64,000 nucleotides of DNA, taken from positions 13,113,962-13,177,961 of the forward strand of contig CM038720.1 in the NCBI GenBank assembly GCA_021613375.1, given 5' to 3'. A program made the position numbers and the translations under genes. The notes under the pieces were generated by a model. The model made no database searches, had not been told where the DNA came from, and was given only the letters and a program-made list of their open reading frames with translations. This document shows, in pieces, positions 46,601 to 57,530 of the stretch. Source of the DNA: Megaleporinus macrocephalus. Taxonomy: Eukaryota; Chordata; Actinopteri; Characiformes; Anostomidae. Within the stretch, counting starts at the first letter, position 1. Every line of letters begins with the position of its first letter.

Positions 46601-47687
46601 ATGCTATTAGCCACCTTTCCGGATAGCCCTTTTTCAATTTGTATCAAATACGCTACAATGGCAGCAATTTAATGATTAAGATCTGTCTCCCACCCTTTGA
46701 ATGTGACGGGAAAGAAAGTGGCTAAGAAGTGAACTGATTGAAGGCACAGGAGAGCCCTCCTTTCCGGAGCAATGCACGGCCCGGCTATTTTCATCCCCAT
46801 GCATTTTCTGCTATGGCAAGCGGAAAATCCTCAGTCTTCCACAGCGGCCTGCCCAGTTCTGCGCGAGGGAGCTTCCCCGCTTACTCCCTCGCAGTCCCAT
46901 TTTTGCATGAATGCTGACCCAGTACACAGTGGTGCTATTTATTTCCTTTCATCTGGCTCTGTCTTACAGTACGTTCATCTTGTTATGTTGTACTTGGATT
47001 ACTAATAAATACGTAGTCAACACAGACAGCTAACTGTACAGTGCTCAACGCTGATACACTCTGCGGCCACTTTTTGGAAACCCACTCTAGTTGTAATGAT
47101 TTTACCTTAGACAACAGGGTCTGCCAAAAGTTTTGTCCTCAGACGCTGTAGAATAGTGGGTCTCTCTCTGATCTGATTCTCTTAATTTGCTAATATGTTT
47201 TAAAGCTACTACAGAAACCCAGCAAGGGCAATCTAGCTAATGCTAAAGCTTCAGTCTTCAGCACATTAAGACGCAAGAGTCTAATTAGGCATTTAATTGT
47301 TTTCTGAATGCAAAAAATGACGGTCTTTATCAGTCGCTTTGCTGCATAACTCAGATCAGCGTCGGATTTCTCAGAATGACTTGTCCAAAAACCACATTAT
47401 CCAGTTACTTGTGCACATCATGAAGCCATTTCTTATTCGTTTTGAACAAATACCAAATGCGTTTGCATAATCATGCAAATGATTTTGTACAATTGTCGGC
47501 TGTTTCCTACATGATCAGTTACTTTTGTTATGTCGATTAAAATGCATTATACTTGCTCCCTGTTGAATAGTCCTACCCCACGAAACAGCTAGGCATTAGT
47601 TCATTGTATGAGTCATTGCACTCAAAAGTGCTAAACCAGTTGTCATAGGCCTTTAAAGCATATTTTCGGTTAACGTCTCCTGAACTG
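46601..47687. other. Unique sequence, candidate conserved non-coding block at 46740-46930
   Basis: 46740-46930 is GC-richer (GCACGGCCCGGCTATTTTCA, GCGCGAGGGAGCTTCCCCGC) and repeat-free. The remainder is AT-rich and includes a partial CGGCCACTTTTTGGAAACCC motif at 47063 resembling the 42-bp minisatellite unit in reverse. No gene seen. Confidence 0.3.
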
Positions 47688-47919
47688 ATGATCAGCTCTC
47701 AGGCAATTCGTGACTTTCACTCAGGAGGGAAAATGTGTGAAATCAACCAGTTCTCTAATACATATACAAACAGAGCACATCACAGAAGAGTAAAGCTGCA
47801 AGGCGGAAGGGAAAGAAGGCAAAACAGAGGAAGAGGTAGAAGATATTCCAGAAGAAATAAGGGCCACAGTTGTGGAGTATGTTAATAATCATGTTCTTAC
47901 AATGGCTGAGGCTGGTTGA
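47688..47919 (+). pseudogene. DDE transposase N-terminal fragment, frameshifted
   Basis: A + frame has AIRDFHSGGKMCEINQFSNT and HHRRVKLQGGRERRQNRGRG; after a frameshift near 47838 it continues EDIPEEIRATVVEYVNNHVL TMAEAG before a stop at 47917-47919. This matches the layout of a fish IS630/Tc1-related transposase: a basic GRGRGR-rich linker followed by an HTH beginning IPDEIRATIVDHV-NHG-TM-EAG. The catalytic DDE core is not found downstream. Identification is from memory. Confidence 0.6.
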
Positions 47920-48744
47920 AAAGCGCAGCCAAACTACTTTGTCCTCCATTCAAACATACTTAAATGACACTGCTGACTGCCAAAGTAGCAGCATGTGAAG
48001 ATATCACAAGAGATGGTCGCAGAGGCCAAGGATTTCCAGCATCTTATGAGCTTTTGCTGGTGTGGTGCTGTAGACACTACACTGATCGTGCATCACAACC
48101 ACCCCTGCCTCCTGCTCTCACTCTCAACTTACACCACTATACAGCCATGGCACACAGACAGATCCAAGCTTCAACATTATCTAGCCAGCCCTAATGTCCC
48201 TGATAATGATCTCCCTCTTATTCCTAATGTAGCTCAGTTCCATTTTCAAGCAACCGGCAACATCATTTAAGTGTTATTTATAATTCTGACATGCTAAAAG
48301 GCTTAAATGATGCTGTTCAAATAATATATATTAAATATTTTATCAAAGTATTGTGACATCCTGCTATTAGCCTGTGTGATTATAGATACGAGAAGGATGG
48401 AAAGCATCCAATTAGAAGTAAGATGGAGATTTTAATGGTTGTAAATAAGTGGCTGTGGTTCAGGTAAATATCTGTGTATGCATTGTAACATTCTGGGCCA
48501 GACTGTGTGTCTGGTTTAGTTAAGTAAGTAAGTCTACCATGTATGGATATTATATGGCCACCACTGACCTGCCTGCTACCTTGGCTGTATGTTCAATAAA
48601 GATTGTTAGCTTGAAGTTTTCTGTGTCTTTTTTTTGTGCCATGGTATGAATTTTACATATCAACAGTTGTTGGCAATCTGTATCATTTAATATTTAGAAC
48701 TATTTGTGCACATAGAAGCATTTGACCTCCTTATTTGACCTATA
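47920..48744. other. Probable tail of the broken transposon and AT-rich flank
   Basis: Overlapping short frames at 47964-48270 show no DDE motif. AATAAAGATTG at 48595 and ATATGGCCACCACTGACC at 48552 are the only notable motifs. Confidence 0.25.
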
Positions 48745-48966
48745 GGTGCAGTGAAACACCCACATACACACACAAGTGAACACAAACACTATGGGGCAGT
48801 GAGCACACTTGCCCCGAGCGGTGGTCAGCCCTATCCACAGGGCCTAGGGAGCAACTGGGTTCCTTGCTCAAGGGCATTTCAGTTGTGTCCTGTTGGTTTA
48901 AAGGATCAAACTGGCAACGCTCTGGCTACAAGTCTAGTTCCCTGACCTTCAGCCCACGGCTGCCCA
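48745..48966 (-). mobile_element. tRNA-derived SINE, second type, minus strand
   Basis: Minus strand from 48966: GGGCAGCCGTGGGCTGAAGG (A-box-like), CAGGGAACTAGACTTGTAGC, GTTGCCAGTTTGATCC (B-box-like), then on + GCCCTTGAGCAAGGAACCC and GTGCTCACTGCCCC equivalents, ending in a CA-rich tail (ACACACACAAGTGAACACAA on +). This is a common fish SINE with a GGGCAGCCGTGG head. Confidence 0.65.
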
Positions 48967-49204
48967 CACTTTGGCTAGCTGTGAAGATGCTCAGAAGTAG
49001 AGCTGTGACTGTATGGATTTGTCTTTACCACTGTGAAAAACAACGTATCCCTGCAGCTAACTTAATGTTAGCTTAGCGAGCAGGCTACAGGCCCGAACAG
49101 TGCAATTATCACAGTACAGGTTGGATTCTAAGCGGTGCTCTGCTGACACAAGTTTAGATGATAAAACTAATGCCTGAAAAAGCAAAAGTCCAGCAACAGA
49201 AAGC
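48967..49204. other. Short intergenic stretch, nothing recognised
   Basis: No gene or repeat identified. Confidence 0.25.
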
Positions 49205-49305
49205 CAAAAACCTGCTTTAACACAGTAATGAGCTGATATCTATCTGTGTAGTTGAATCAGATGTGTTGGGAGCAGTGGGCCTCCAGGACCAGGACTGAAA
49301 AGGTA
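49205..49305 (+). repeat. Interspersed repeat fragment (CCTCCAGGACCAG type)
   Basis: TGAATCAGATGTGTTGGGAG, CAGTGGGCCTCCAGGACCAG match a small fish repeat with core AATCAGGTGTGTTGGAGCAGGG...CTCCAGGACC. A second relative lies at 50095-50225. Confidence 0.4.
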
Positions 49306-50094
49306 CCTCATCCTAATGCTCTAAGATTCTGTCCAGTAACAGCAATCTGGAAATCTTATAACACTGTGGAGGCACTATATACTTTACTTGGTCACAGTAG
49401 AAAAAGTTGGTCAATGCAGAATGCTGTGATTTCATCAAAATTATCCGAGCATGGCTAAAGTGTTTGTGCCCTACATGCTGGTCCTCAGGGCATGTTTTCC
49501 GATTTTGTTCTCTGATTTAGTTATGCAGACATCCTGAAAACTTTGACTGCACTTGCCCTCGTCAGCGGGAAGATAGGCGAACGAAATGAGGTGGTAGCCT
49601 TGAAGGAAAAAAGGAAACGTTTAGCTTCAGTTTTCTTGTTGACCACGGTTTCTTAGAAAAAGGTGCTGATATCCAAAAGTCGGTTTGTTTGCTTAACAGC
49701 TAATGCAGCCACTGCTGTGTCAAAGGTTCAAGGACTTGAAACTGCTTGCGGAGTTGCAGGGAAATGGGGAGTACAAAGCATGTTTTAGGTGACCTGAAAA
49801 AAAAACAAAAAAACTAAATCTGCTATGATGACATGTGCAAGATTAATATCACTCCTGAAGTTCATTAAGTTCTACCCAGGGACCAGTATGGGACAGGACT
49901 AACTTAATAGATCAGCTATACTGTCCATTACCATTGCCAGGAAACTGGACTTGAAGTATACTCTAGATTAATTTTGCTGACCACAAGGCACACCGCATGA
50001 ACTTTCTCTAAGAGCTGAGTGAATACCTCACCTTAGCTGTGTTTCGGAGAAGCCCTGCGCATTCTTGCGCTTTCCTGTCAAAATGCACCCACTT
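49306..50094. other. Intergenic sequence, nothing recognised
   Basis: No gene supported; no recognised repeat. Confidence 0.25.
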
Positions 50095-50225
50095 CAGCTC
50101 AAGAAGGGCCTGTTAATTAGTGCATTAGCTAAGACCAGGTGTGTTGGGAACAGGGCAAAAAATTACAGCCACTAAAAATGTGCAGGTCAGGGGGTCCAAG
50201 GTCGGGAACCACTGCTGTAGACCTT
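50095..50225 (+). repeat. Second CCTCCAGGACCAG-type repeat fragment
   Basis: GACCAGGTGTGTTGGGAACA, ATGTGCAGGTCAGGGGGTCC and GGGAACCACTGCTGTAGACC follow the order of the common fish repeat (AGGTGTGTTGGAG...TGCAGGACAGGGGG...GAAACACTGGTGTAGA). Confidence 0.45.
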
Positions 50226-50284
50226 CATGGCTTGAGAGGAGGCGAAATGAATTGAGAACATCAGCTTGGCTGAGAAGCAAATTG

Positions 50285-50445
50285 CAAAGAATCAGCTGGA
50301 TATTTTTGAATGGTGGACCTCTCTCAGAACACTCTCTGCCTCACACTCTTATACCATGCTGTTACCATGTCAGCGCCACCGCTGTGCTGAGAATGGAAAT
50401 AATGTGTGGTCAACAGTGGACCTGTGGTGAGAAACTGGCCAATGA
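50285..50445 (+). mobile_element. Foldback MITE copy 3, degraded
   Basis: TGAATGGTGGACCTCTCTCA, CACTCTTATACCATGCTGTT and CATGTCAGCGCCACCGCTGT followed by GCTGAGAATGG reproduce the right arm of the foldback MITE. Confidence 0.5.
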
Positions 50446-50469
50446 TGAATGAGGTAGAGTGTGGTTGAC

Positions 50470-51450
50470 AGGCTGGAACTACAACATAGGAACTATACAC
50501 TTATATAGTGGGCTTATAAGGGTAAGTGTTTCTAACAAAGTGGCCAGTGAGCAGAAACGCAAAAGTGTGGCCAAATCAGTGGAAAAGCAGGGTAGGTGTT
50601 CCTAATAAAGTGGCCAGTTAGTGGAAGCACAAGGTAAGTGTTTATAATCAAGTGGTCAGTGAGTGGACGTACAGGGTATGTGTTTCTAATAAAGTGGCCA
50701 GTGAGTGTAAGCACCAGATAGGTGTTTCTAATAAAGTGGCCAGTGAGTGGAAGTACAAGGTAGGTGTTTCTAATAAAGTGGTCAGTGAGAGGAAGTGCAA
50801 GGTAGGTGTTTCCAATAAAGTGGCCAGTGAGTGGAAGTACAAGGTAGGTGTTTCTAAAAAGTGGTCAGTGAGAGGAAGTGCAAGGTAGGTGTTTCAAATA
50901 AAGTGGCCAGTGAGTGAAAGCTCAAGGTAGGTGTTTCTAATAAAATGGCCAGCGAGTGGAAGTGCAAGGTAGGTGTTTCTAATAAAGTGGTCAGTGAGTG
51001 GAAGTGCAAGGTCGGTGTTTTTTTAATAAAGTGGCCAGTGAGTGGAAGTACAAGGTAGGTGTTTCTAATAAAGGGGTCAGTAAGTGGAAGTGCAAAGTAT
51101 GTGTTTTCAATAAAGTGGCCAGTGAGTGGAACTACAGACTATGTGTTTTCAATAAAGTAGCCAGTGAGTGGAAGCACAAGGTATGTGTTTCCAATAAAGT
51201 GGCCGGTGAGTGGAAGTACTGGGTATGTGTTTCTAATAAAGTGGCCGATAAGTGGAAGCACAAGGTTTGTGTTCCTAAAAAAAGTGTCCAGTGAGTGAAA
51301 GCACAAGGTAGGTGTTTCTAATAAAGTGGCCAGTGAGTGGAAGTAGAGGGTATGTGTTTCTAATAAAGTGGCCAGTAAGTGGAAGCACAAGGTATGTGTT
51401 CCTAAAAAGTATCCAGTGTTTGGAGGTACAAAGTAGGTGCTTCTAATAAA
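50470..51450 (+). repeat. 42-bp minisatellite, array 3
   Basis: Roughly 22-23 copies of GTGGCCAGTGAGTGGAAGTA, CAAGGTAGGTGTTTCTAATAAA at 42-bp spacing; alternate copies read GTGGTCAGTGAG(A)GGAAGTGC. Copies here are more uniform than in arrays 1 and 2, suggesting a younger or recently homogenised array. Open frames of 60-100 codons are by-products of the 14-codon unit. Confidence 0.95.
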
Positions 51451-51650
51451 GCCCTAAGTGTAAATCAGAAAAACATAAGTAACATTTCTTTCAGCGATGT
51501 CAGGAACGGTGAAGTCTAAATGCTATCAGCGTCTACAGTCTATTATCCACAGAGATAATAATAGCCTTACATTACAGCAAGGCCTGCTTTACTTTAATGT
51601 ATTCTTGAGTGTTCAGGCATTCACCCTAATTGAATTAAAGGCGCAAGGCA
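51451..51650. other. Short intergenic stretch
   Basis: Nothing recognised. Confidence 0.25.
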
Positions 51651-52150
51651 GGTGTCAAATGCACTAAATAAACATGCCCACGTCTGAAGGTTAGCAATAA
51701 CTCAAGTTAAGATTCTTCGCCACTCTTTATAGTGTAGGTGGGCTGGGTAATTACCGGCGGTCCGGTATCTGATTAGCAATCCCAGGGGACCTAACGGTAC
51801 ATGGAAAACATCTCCACGCACCGGCCAATTACAAATGACACCGCAGACCTCCGTTGTCAGTTTGTATCCATCATAATCATCACAGCACGGTGCACTGAGA
51901 ATATTAATGCAGCATTTACTGATGCAAAAGGGAGCCGCCGTGAGCGGACGTGTTTTGGAATGCCACTTTGCGGCCATGAATCGAGGCTGTAACGCTGCAA
52001 ACATCACAGGCTGGATGGGTCGTGTCATGGCTCGTGCCACCTCTGGAACGAGCCATTTTGCTTTTCTACAGGCCGGTCGGCTGCCACTGTTAAAGCTGTT
52101 AACGGCGTGCACTCTTCTGGGGTCAGTGGGCAGCACTCAAATTGAATGCT
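51651..52150. other. Unique CpG-containing block, candidate conserved non-coding sequence
   Basis: Repeat-free, balanced composition, numerous CpGs (AATTACCGGCGGTCCGGTAT, GGGAGCCGCCGTGAGCGGAC). A 144-codon minus frame spans 52136-51702 but would start at GTG, and an overlapping 81-codon + frame exists; neither shows a domain or splice-consistent edge. Regulatory sequence is more likely than coding. Confidence 0.35.
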
Positions 52151-52536
52151 GAAAATGTTTTGCTTTGCTTTACTACTTTTTAGCTCTACAATCAATTTCA
52201 GTTGTTAGGAAACAGAATGTTTGCTCACAAAGTACACAAAGACATGCAGGAAAATGTCTCTTGATGGGAACATTAATGGCAATAAAAACAGAAAAAATGC
52301 ACCAAAATCTCCAATCTATATAATGTGCAATGGTTTATGTGTAGTTACATTATATGTATTGAACTGATGGACATTGTGGCAGCAGATAGGCGGAGTCGTC
52401 GCCTTTCCCTCCAACACAGGGCACATGCCTCCACGCTGATCACACACTGATGTGCAGGACCCGAGGAGGGTGCGCAAACTCTTTATAAAATGGCTCCAGT
52501 GTGATAAAGGAGGACGCTGGCCTGTAAGCCGAATGC

Positions 52537-52540
<4 letters not shown>
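52151..52540. other. Intergenic sequence, nothing recognised
   Basis: No gene or repeat family identified. Confidence 0.25.

Positions 52541-52569
<29 letters not shown>
52541..52569. repeat. (GA)n microsatellite
   Basis: About 14 GA units. Confidence 0.95.
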
Positions 52570-52570
<1 letters not shown>

Positions 52571-52726
52571 AAAGATTAAAGGGACAAAAGGCTCTTCAAA
52601 GGCTGAGTAAGCCCTATTTGCAATTGTTGTGGTTTGATTTCTTGGTGTTATGTCTAAAGCAAGCATATTTTGGTTCACTCACTCTGGGTGTTTGTGTCTT
52701 TGGGCCCCTCCCTGGCTGAGCCACAT

Positions 52727-52835
<109 letters not shown>

Positions 52836-52925
52836 TTGTATATCCAGTCTTTGTTGTCCATTTAACATATTTTTACGTCTGCCATAACAGACTCTACAGA
52901 TCGGCTTTCTCTGCCTACCTTGTTA

Positions 52926-53450
52926 GACCCCTTCCACCATGTTCTTTAAAGGCCAGTAACACTGACATGGTGGTGGTGTTAGTGTGTGTTGTGCTGGTAT
53001 ATGTGGATCAGACACAGCAGTGCTACTGGAGATTTTAAACACTGCGTTCACTCACTGTCCACTCTATTAGATACTCCTACCTTGTTGGTCCAATTTATGT
53101 AAAGTCGAGAGATGATAGCTCATCTGTTGCTGCACAGATTGTGTTCCTCTAGGTCTTCATCAATGGTCAGAGGACACTGCCCACAAGATGCTGTTGGCTG
53201 GATAGTTTTGCTGGGCGGACTACTCTAAAACTGAGATCCACTCACACCAGCACAACACACTCTAACACACAACCACCACATCAGTGTCATTGCAGTGCTG
53301 AGAATGAATCCCATCCAATACTTGCTTTATGCTGGTCCTGTCGGGGTCCTGACCATTGAGAGTACACAGAGAAACAGATAACCTATAGTCTGATATGGAC
53401 AAGTAGGTGTACTTAATGAAGTGGGTGGTATTTGTGTTTAATGGTTGGCT
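52926..53450 (+). mobile_element. Foldback MITE copy 4, near full length
   Basis: Left arm ACACTGACATGGTGGTGGTG, TGTGTGTTGTGCTGGTATAT, GTGGATCAGACACAGCAGTG; right arm CCACTCACACCAGCACAACA, CTAACACACAACCACCACAT, CAGTGTCATTGCAGTGCTGA. The arms are inverted complements of each other over roughly 100 bases, with a middle containing CACTGTCCACTCTATTAGAT. Non-coding. Confidence 0.8.
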
Positions 53451-54240
53451 GCTAAAGTATTTAAAGCTTTAGTTTTAAACCAAAGCAACATGGCTCAGTC
53501 TTTTTACTCCTATGGTAAGTCCAGGACCTACTCAGCTACCCCTTAATTCAAACCCTGACCACGATTAAACAAAACAGCATGATTAATCACAATTACTAAA
53601 TGTTTGACAGCCCATGACTACACACTACCCTAATTCATTACATTTATATTTGTATTGTAATGTCAAAGAAGTGTCAAAGTTGTCATTTTTTATAAATCAA
53701 CACTGTGTCAATGCAACTGTAATTCAAGTCATAATAAAATTTCTTCTCATTTTCTTATGAAGACTAATGTAGTATACACTGTAAATGTAAAATTTGCACT
53801 TTCCATTTGATTTCTTTTCACTTGTTTCATTGACCTACAAGTAAGAAGTGATTATCATGTTTTTAAGGGGTAATGAACTCATATAGTCACACCGTTCTGA
53901 CTCAGTCGTCGCTTATAGAATCATCTTGTTGAACAAGATACTACCCTGATAGAAGCGGAGACATTAATCATCGTCCAGCACTGATGAGCAAGGGTGAAAT
54001 GAAAGTGAAGCACAGGCTGATTCAGTGCTTTATCAGAACACTTCTGGCCAATACAAGCAAATTACCATGCATGTGAAATTTGCAAATGGAAGAAGACTTC
54101 ATTTGCACATTGGAGTACTTCACTTTCCACTGACCTCCAAGCTTATCATCCAGAGGGAGGGGTCCAGCGCTCAGGACTTCATTTTATCACAAAAGGACAT
54201 CAATTACACTGGTCATCAACAGTTTAGGGACATCTAGCTG
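53451..54240. other. Unique sequence, candidate conserved block at 53870-54240
   Basis: 53870-54240 is repeat-free and of high complexity (ATCATCTTGTTGAACAAGAT contains a perfect 12-base palindrome TTGTTGAACAA-type core; ATTAATCATCGTCCAGCACT). No exon supported. Confidence 0.25.
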
Positions 54241-54874
54241 TCCTTTGAAACTTTCTTGTAGTTATTTTTCAATTCAAAGTAAAAAGAAAAAAAAATACCT
54301 ACATCAAAATGTCTCCCTTGGTATAAAGAGCAGGTCTACAGGTTTTCCCAAATAAAGATTTGACCTTGATTGAAGCATGGAGAACTTTAAATCCCTGTTT
54401 GCTTTTAGATCAGGAGCAAATTGGTCAAGTGTGCATACAAAATGATTTACTGAGTCGGCCTTATGAGCACCACGTCTTTAAGTATACCTCCTTATAAAGA
54501 CACTGAGTGCATTTACAGGCACTTTTTAGTTTGACAACTGCAGAAAATCTGATTTTGTCAGTAATTCATTCAACACACTTAGTAATCAGATATGGGAAAC
54601 TCTTGTTTGCTTATTTCCAGTACCACAGTCTGTCAGCAAAGATCCAGCTCTTTTTATTGAAATTCTATGCCTTAATCTGATAAAAAAAAATCTGATTATA
54701 CTGTTCATGTGATCACTTGTATAATCATATAACAGAACTCAGACGTAATATTCAAATGTTTGAGTGCATGGAGTTGTTTGTAGTTCTGAGTTCTGAGTGT
54801 TTCTTTGTACACTTTGGTGTACCCTTTTACTCGATTCTTCAAAGGTCAGGACCACCACCTGTAATGACAGCCAC
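54241..54874. other. Intergenic sequence, nothing recognised
   Basis: AT-rich; no gene or repeat family identified apart from GGTCAGGACCACCACCTG at 54845, a scrap of the foldback MITE end. Confidence 0.25.
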
Positions 54875-54948
54875 TTGATGAGCAATTTGAACCCAGGCTC
54901 CCTGTGTTCTACAGAAGAGCGTTAACCAAGTGAGCAACCAGATCTAAG
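54875..54948 (-). repeat. tRNA-like relic or SINE head, minus strand
   Basis: On the minus strand, GGTTGCTCACTTGGTTAACG has an A-box-like spacing to CCTGGGTTCAAATTGCTCAT, a B-box-like GGTTCAAATT. The stems of a functional tRNA cannot be closed by eye, so a tRNA pseudogene or SINE head is more likely than a working tRNA. Confidence 0.35.
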
Positions 54949-55559
54949 ATTCAAAGGGCCCAAATGCCAAGTAGTAAGACTGTGGAAGGTGGGACGGGGG
55001 TTACAAGTCAAGTGACCAAACTGCCTCAACAACCCAGAATCAGTTTATGAAATTGGGATGCCTGAAATGAGGTGTAAAACAAAAACAAACAAAAAACACC
55101 TGCTATGAGGAAAACACTGGCCACCTCAAAATGATGAGGGGAAGGAGAAGTCAAAGTAGAAGGTATTTTCCCAAAAGAAGTACAACATAATAAGCAGACC
55201 AACAAAAACCCTACGTTGACTTAGTGTCAACTTATCTGGTGCTCTTTGTTTTTATTTATTTTTTATTTGTTTATTTATTTTTAGTTTTTAGGGCAAGGAA
55301 AAGGAGACGAAAACTCAAGAGTTTTAAATGAGGGGGAGTGCGAAATCTCTCAGCCCTCTACCAAACAATACAGCTGTTTCTGTTGGCCCACAACAAGACA
55401 AAGACCCAGCATCTTCTGTCTTCCTTGCTGGCCTTTAGATAGCCCTACGACCAGGTGCAGGGCATTGGGCCTGATTGACAGCTCAGTGTTGCCCTCTGGT
55501 GGCTGGGACCCAGCTAGACCCAGACCCAGTCTCACCACTGGGTATTATTGGGTTTTGGA
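54949..55559. other. Intergenic sequence, nothing recognised
   Basis: No gene supported. T-rich imperfect (TTTA)n at 55243-55280. Confidence 0.25.
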
Positions 55560-55680
55560 TCTTTTTCAGCAAAGCAGTGACACTGAACTGGTAGTTGGCA
55601 TGTTAGTGTTGCTCTGTTACTTGTGGATCAGATACAGTTGCCACATAACACTGCAAATCATATAGATGTGCCAGTGGAAG
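55560..55680 (+). mobile_element. Foldback MITE copy 5, fragment
   Basis: GCAGTGACACTGAACTGGTA, GCATGTTAGTGTTGCTCTGT and TTGTGGATCAGATACAG match the left arm of the foldback MITE. Confidence 0.5.
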
Positions 55681-57329
55681 TTAGCATGAACGCTACACAG
55701 ATATTTTATTTTTGTTGTTGTTTAAAAAAAAAAAACCTATTACTAAAACCTATTTTTCTGTCAAGACTGAGATGAGGTGAGACTGAGACTGTCAATGTGA
55801 TATTTCTCCTGTCTGGAGCTTCTGATTCTCTAAACCAGCATCAATAAGTTTGTACTTATAAAACAATCCAGATTCTCCACATTTGCCACATCACATTCAA
55901 TTTTTTATTTTCTGTTCCATTTTTGGGAACCCATAAAGAAAGCAGGCTCATGTTGAAAAGCTGTCCTCAAACTTTTGACTGGCAGTGTAAATGGGATGCG
56001 TGTCGACACATTCACTCATCCGTATCTGTCACTCATGTTTGGCAGTCCGCCAAGCTTGAAGGCCAACACTCTACCACTGGCCCCCAGTACCCTTGTGATT
56101 AAGTATTTCAAATCCCAACCTACAAATCAATAAACTCTCCTTTTTCTGATTGATTTCTCTGAAACATGTTTTTATTATAGTCTTTACCCTCTTTATAAAT
56201 GTGCTAGATGGGACTGAGGTGCAATCATGTAGCCCCACATCCAACCGGTTCATACAGCAGGAGAGCAAGTAATGAAACCTTACAAGGGGACTACACTGGA
56301 CCAGTTTCTGGTGAACCAATTTAGCACTCAGTCATCAAATACATAGAGCGAGAGTCACTCACACACTGCATCCTCAAAACACCGGTTCGATTTAGGGTTA
56401 TTTGAAGCTGCACTATGTACATTTCTGGGAATCGCAATCATCAAATTGCAAGAGCCGTGATTGTTGTTATAGTCCTATGGCCTGTGATCAATAACATTAA
56501 TACGTTGCAAGTTTTAAGTAGGGAAATTTTACTAGCATCTCAAAAGTTCAAGAGGCATTATTGTGATTTCAGCTATATTCTATACAAGTATACAGTAAAA
56601 CTAAACAGAGTTCTTCCAAATGTAAAATAATACAACATACACAAAGAAAACAAAAGAGTGCTATAACTATGAAGACATACAATAAATACAATACAAAACA
56701 GGCACAATCCAGACAGAACTGATAATATGTAGAGTTGTGCACAGAAAAACACTTTCTTTCTTTTTTGCTTTATTTTTATTGGTACATGCAGGGAACATGC
56801 AGGCAATAGGGGAGGGGGAGAAAAGAGAAAAAAATACATCAAAAATAATAATAATAAAGTGGGGGGGGTGGTGGTTCTACATCTGGTCAGGGATTAGTCC
56901 TTGTGTTGAGTCCTTTGTTCAAAAATTTGTAAAGAATAACTTCTAACATACTATGACATATTAGCAGACAGTCTGGCATATATGAAAACAGCAGTCATTG
57001 ATGTAAGAGCCATAACAGCAGTAACAAAATACTATCTTTGTGTGGATACAAATACAAAAGTGCAAACAATGTAAACTGTTTATTTTAAGCTGTATTTTTT
57101 TAATTGAATTATTACATATACGTTATGAGTAAATAGCTGAGTAAGCAGCAGAGGTATAAATTATGATAAAGCAAAATTAAAGCACAAATAAATAGAAATC
57201 AAAGTTAAAGTTTTAAAAAATTAAATATCATGGTGCAGAGAAGCAGAAATGTAACATCCTCATGTGAGGACGCAGGGTCTTAAGAGGGTATAAGAACTAT
57301 AAGAAAAGTGTCTCAGTGTGTATCTCATT
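55681..57329. other. Intergenic sequence, nothing firm
   Basis: TCCTCAAACTTTTGACTGGCAGTGTA at 55965-55990 looks like one end of a Tc1-type MITE (compare 58.78 kb). (AAT)n at 56845-56858 and a G8 run at 56863. No gene supported. Confidence 0.3.
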
Positions 57330-57530
57330 ATCTCATTTTATTATATTATTGCTGTCCAAAACATATATTTTCATATTTGCTACATCATTGTAACACAACA
57401 GCTGCTTTTATTACATTGTGTAAAAGCTTTATGATAAATGGACCAATATCCCCCAAAAAAATCTTGGAAAAAATTCTAGTTCCATTGACTTGTTTTTTTT
57501 TTGGACAGCGATGATAAGTAAATATAGGAT
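57330..57530 (+). mobile_element. MITE family W copy
   Basis: TTTATGATAAATGGACCAAT, TTGGAAAAAATTCTAGTTCC and ATTGACTTG, then TTTGGACAGCGATGATA. Same order as the 59.3- and (reversed) 63.6-kb copies. Confidence 0.5.

Noticed and set aside
51702..52136. 144-codon minus frame as a gene
   Set aside because: Starts at GTG, shows no domain, and lacks splice-consistent edges. Kept only as part of a candidate conserved block.
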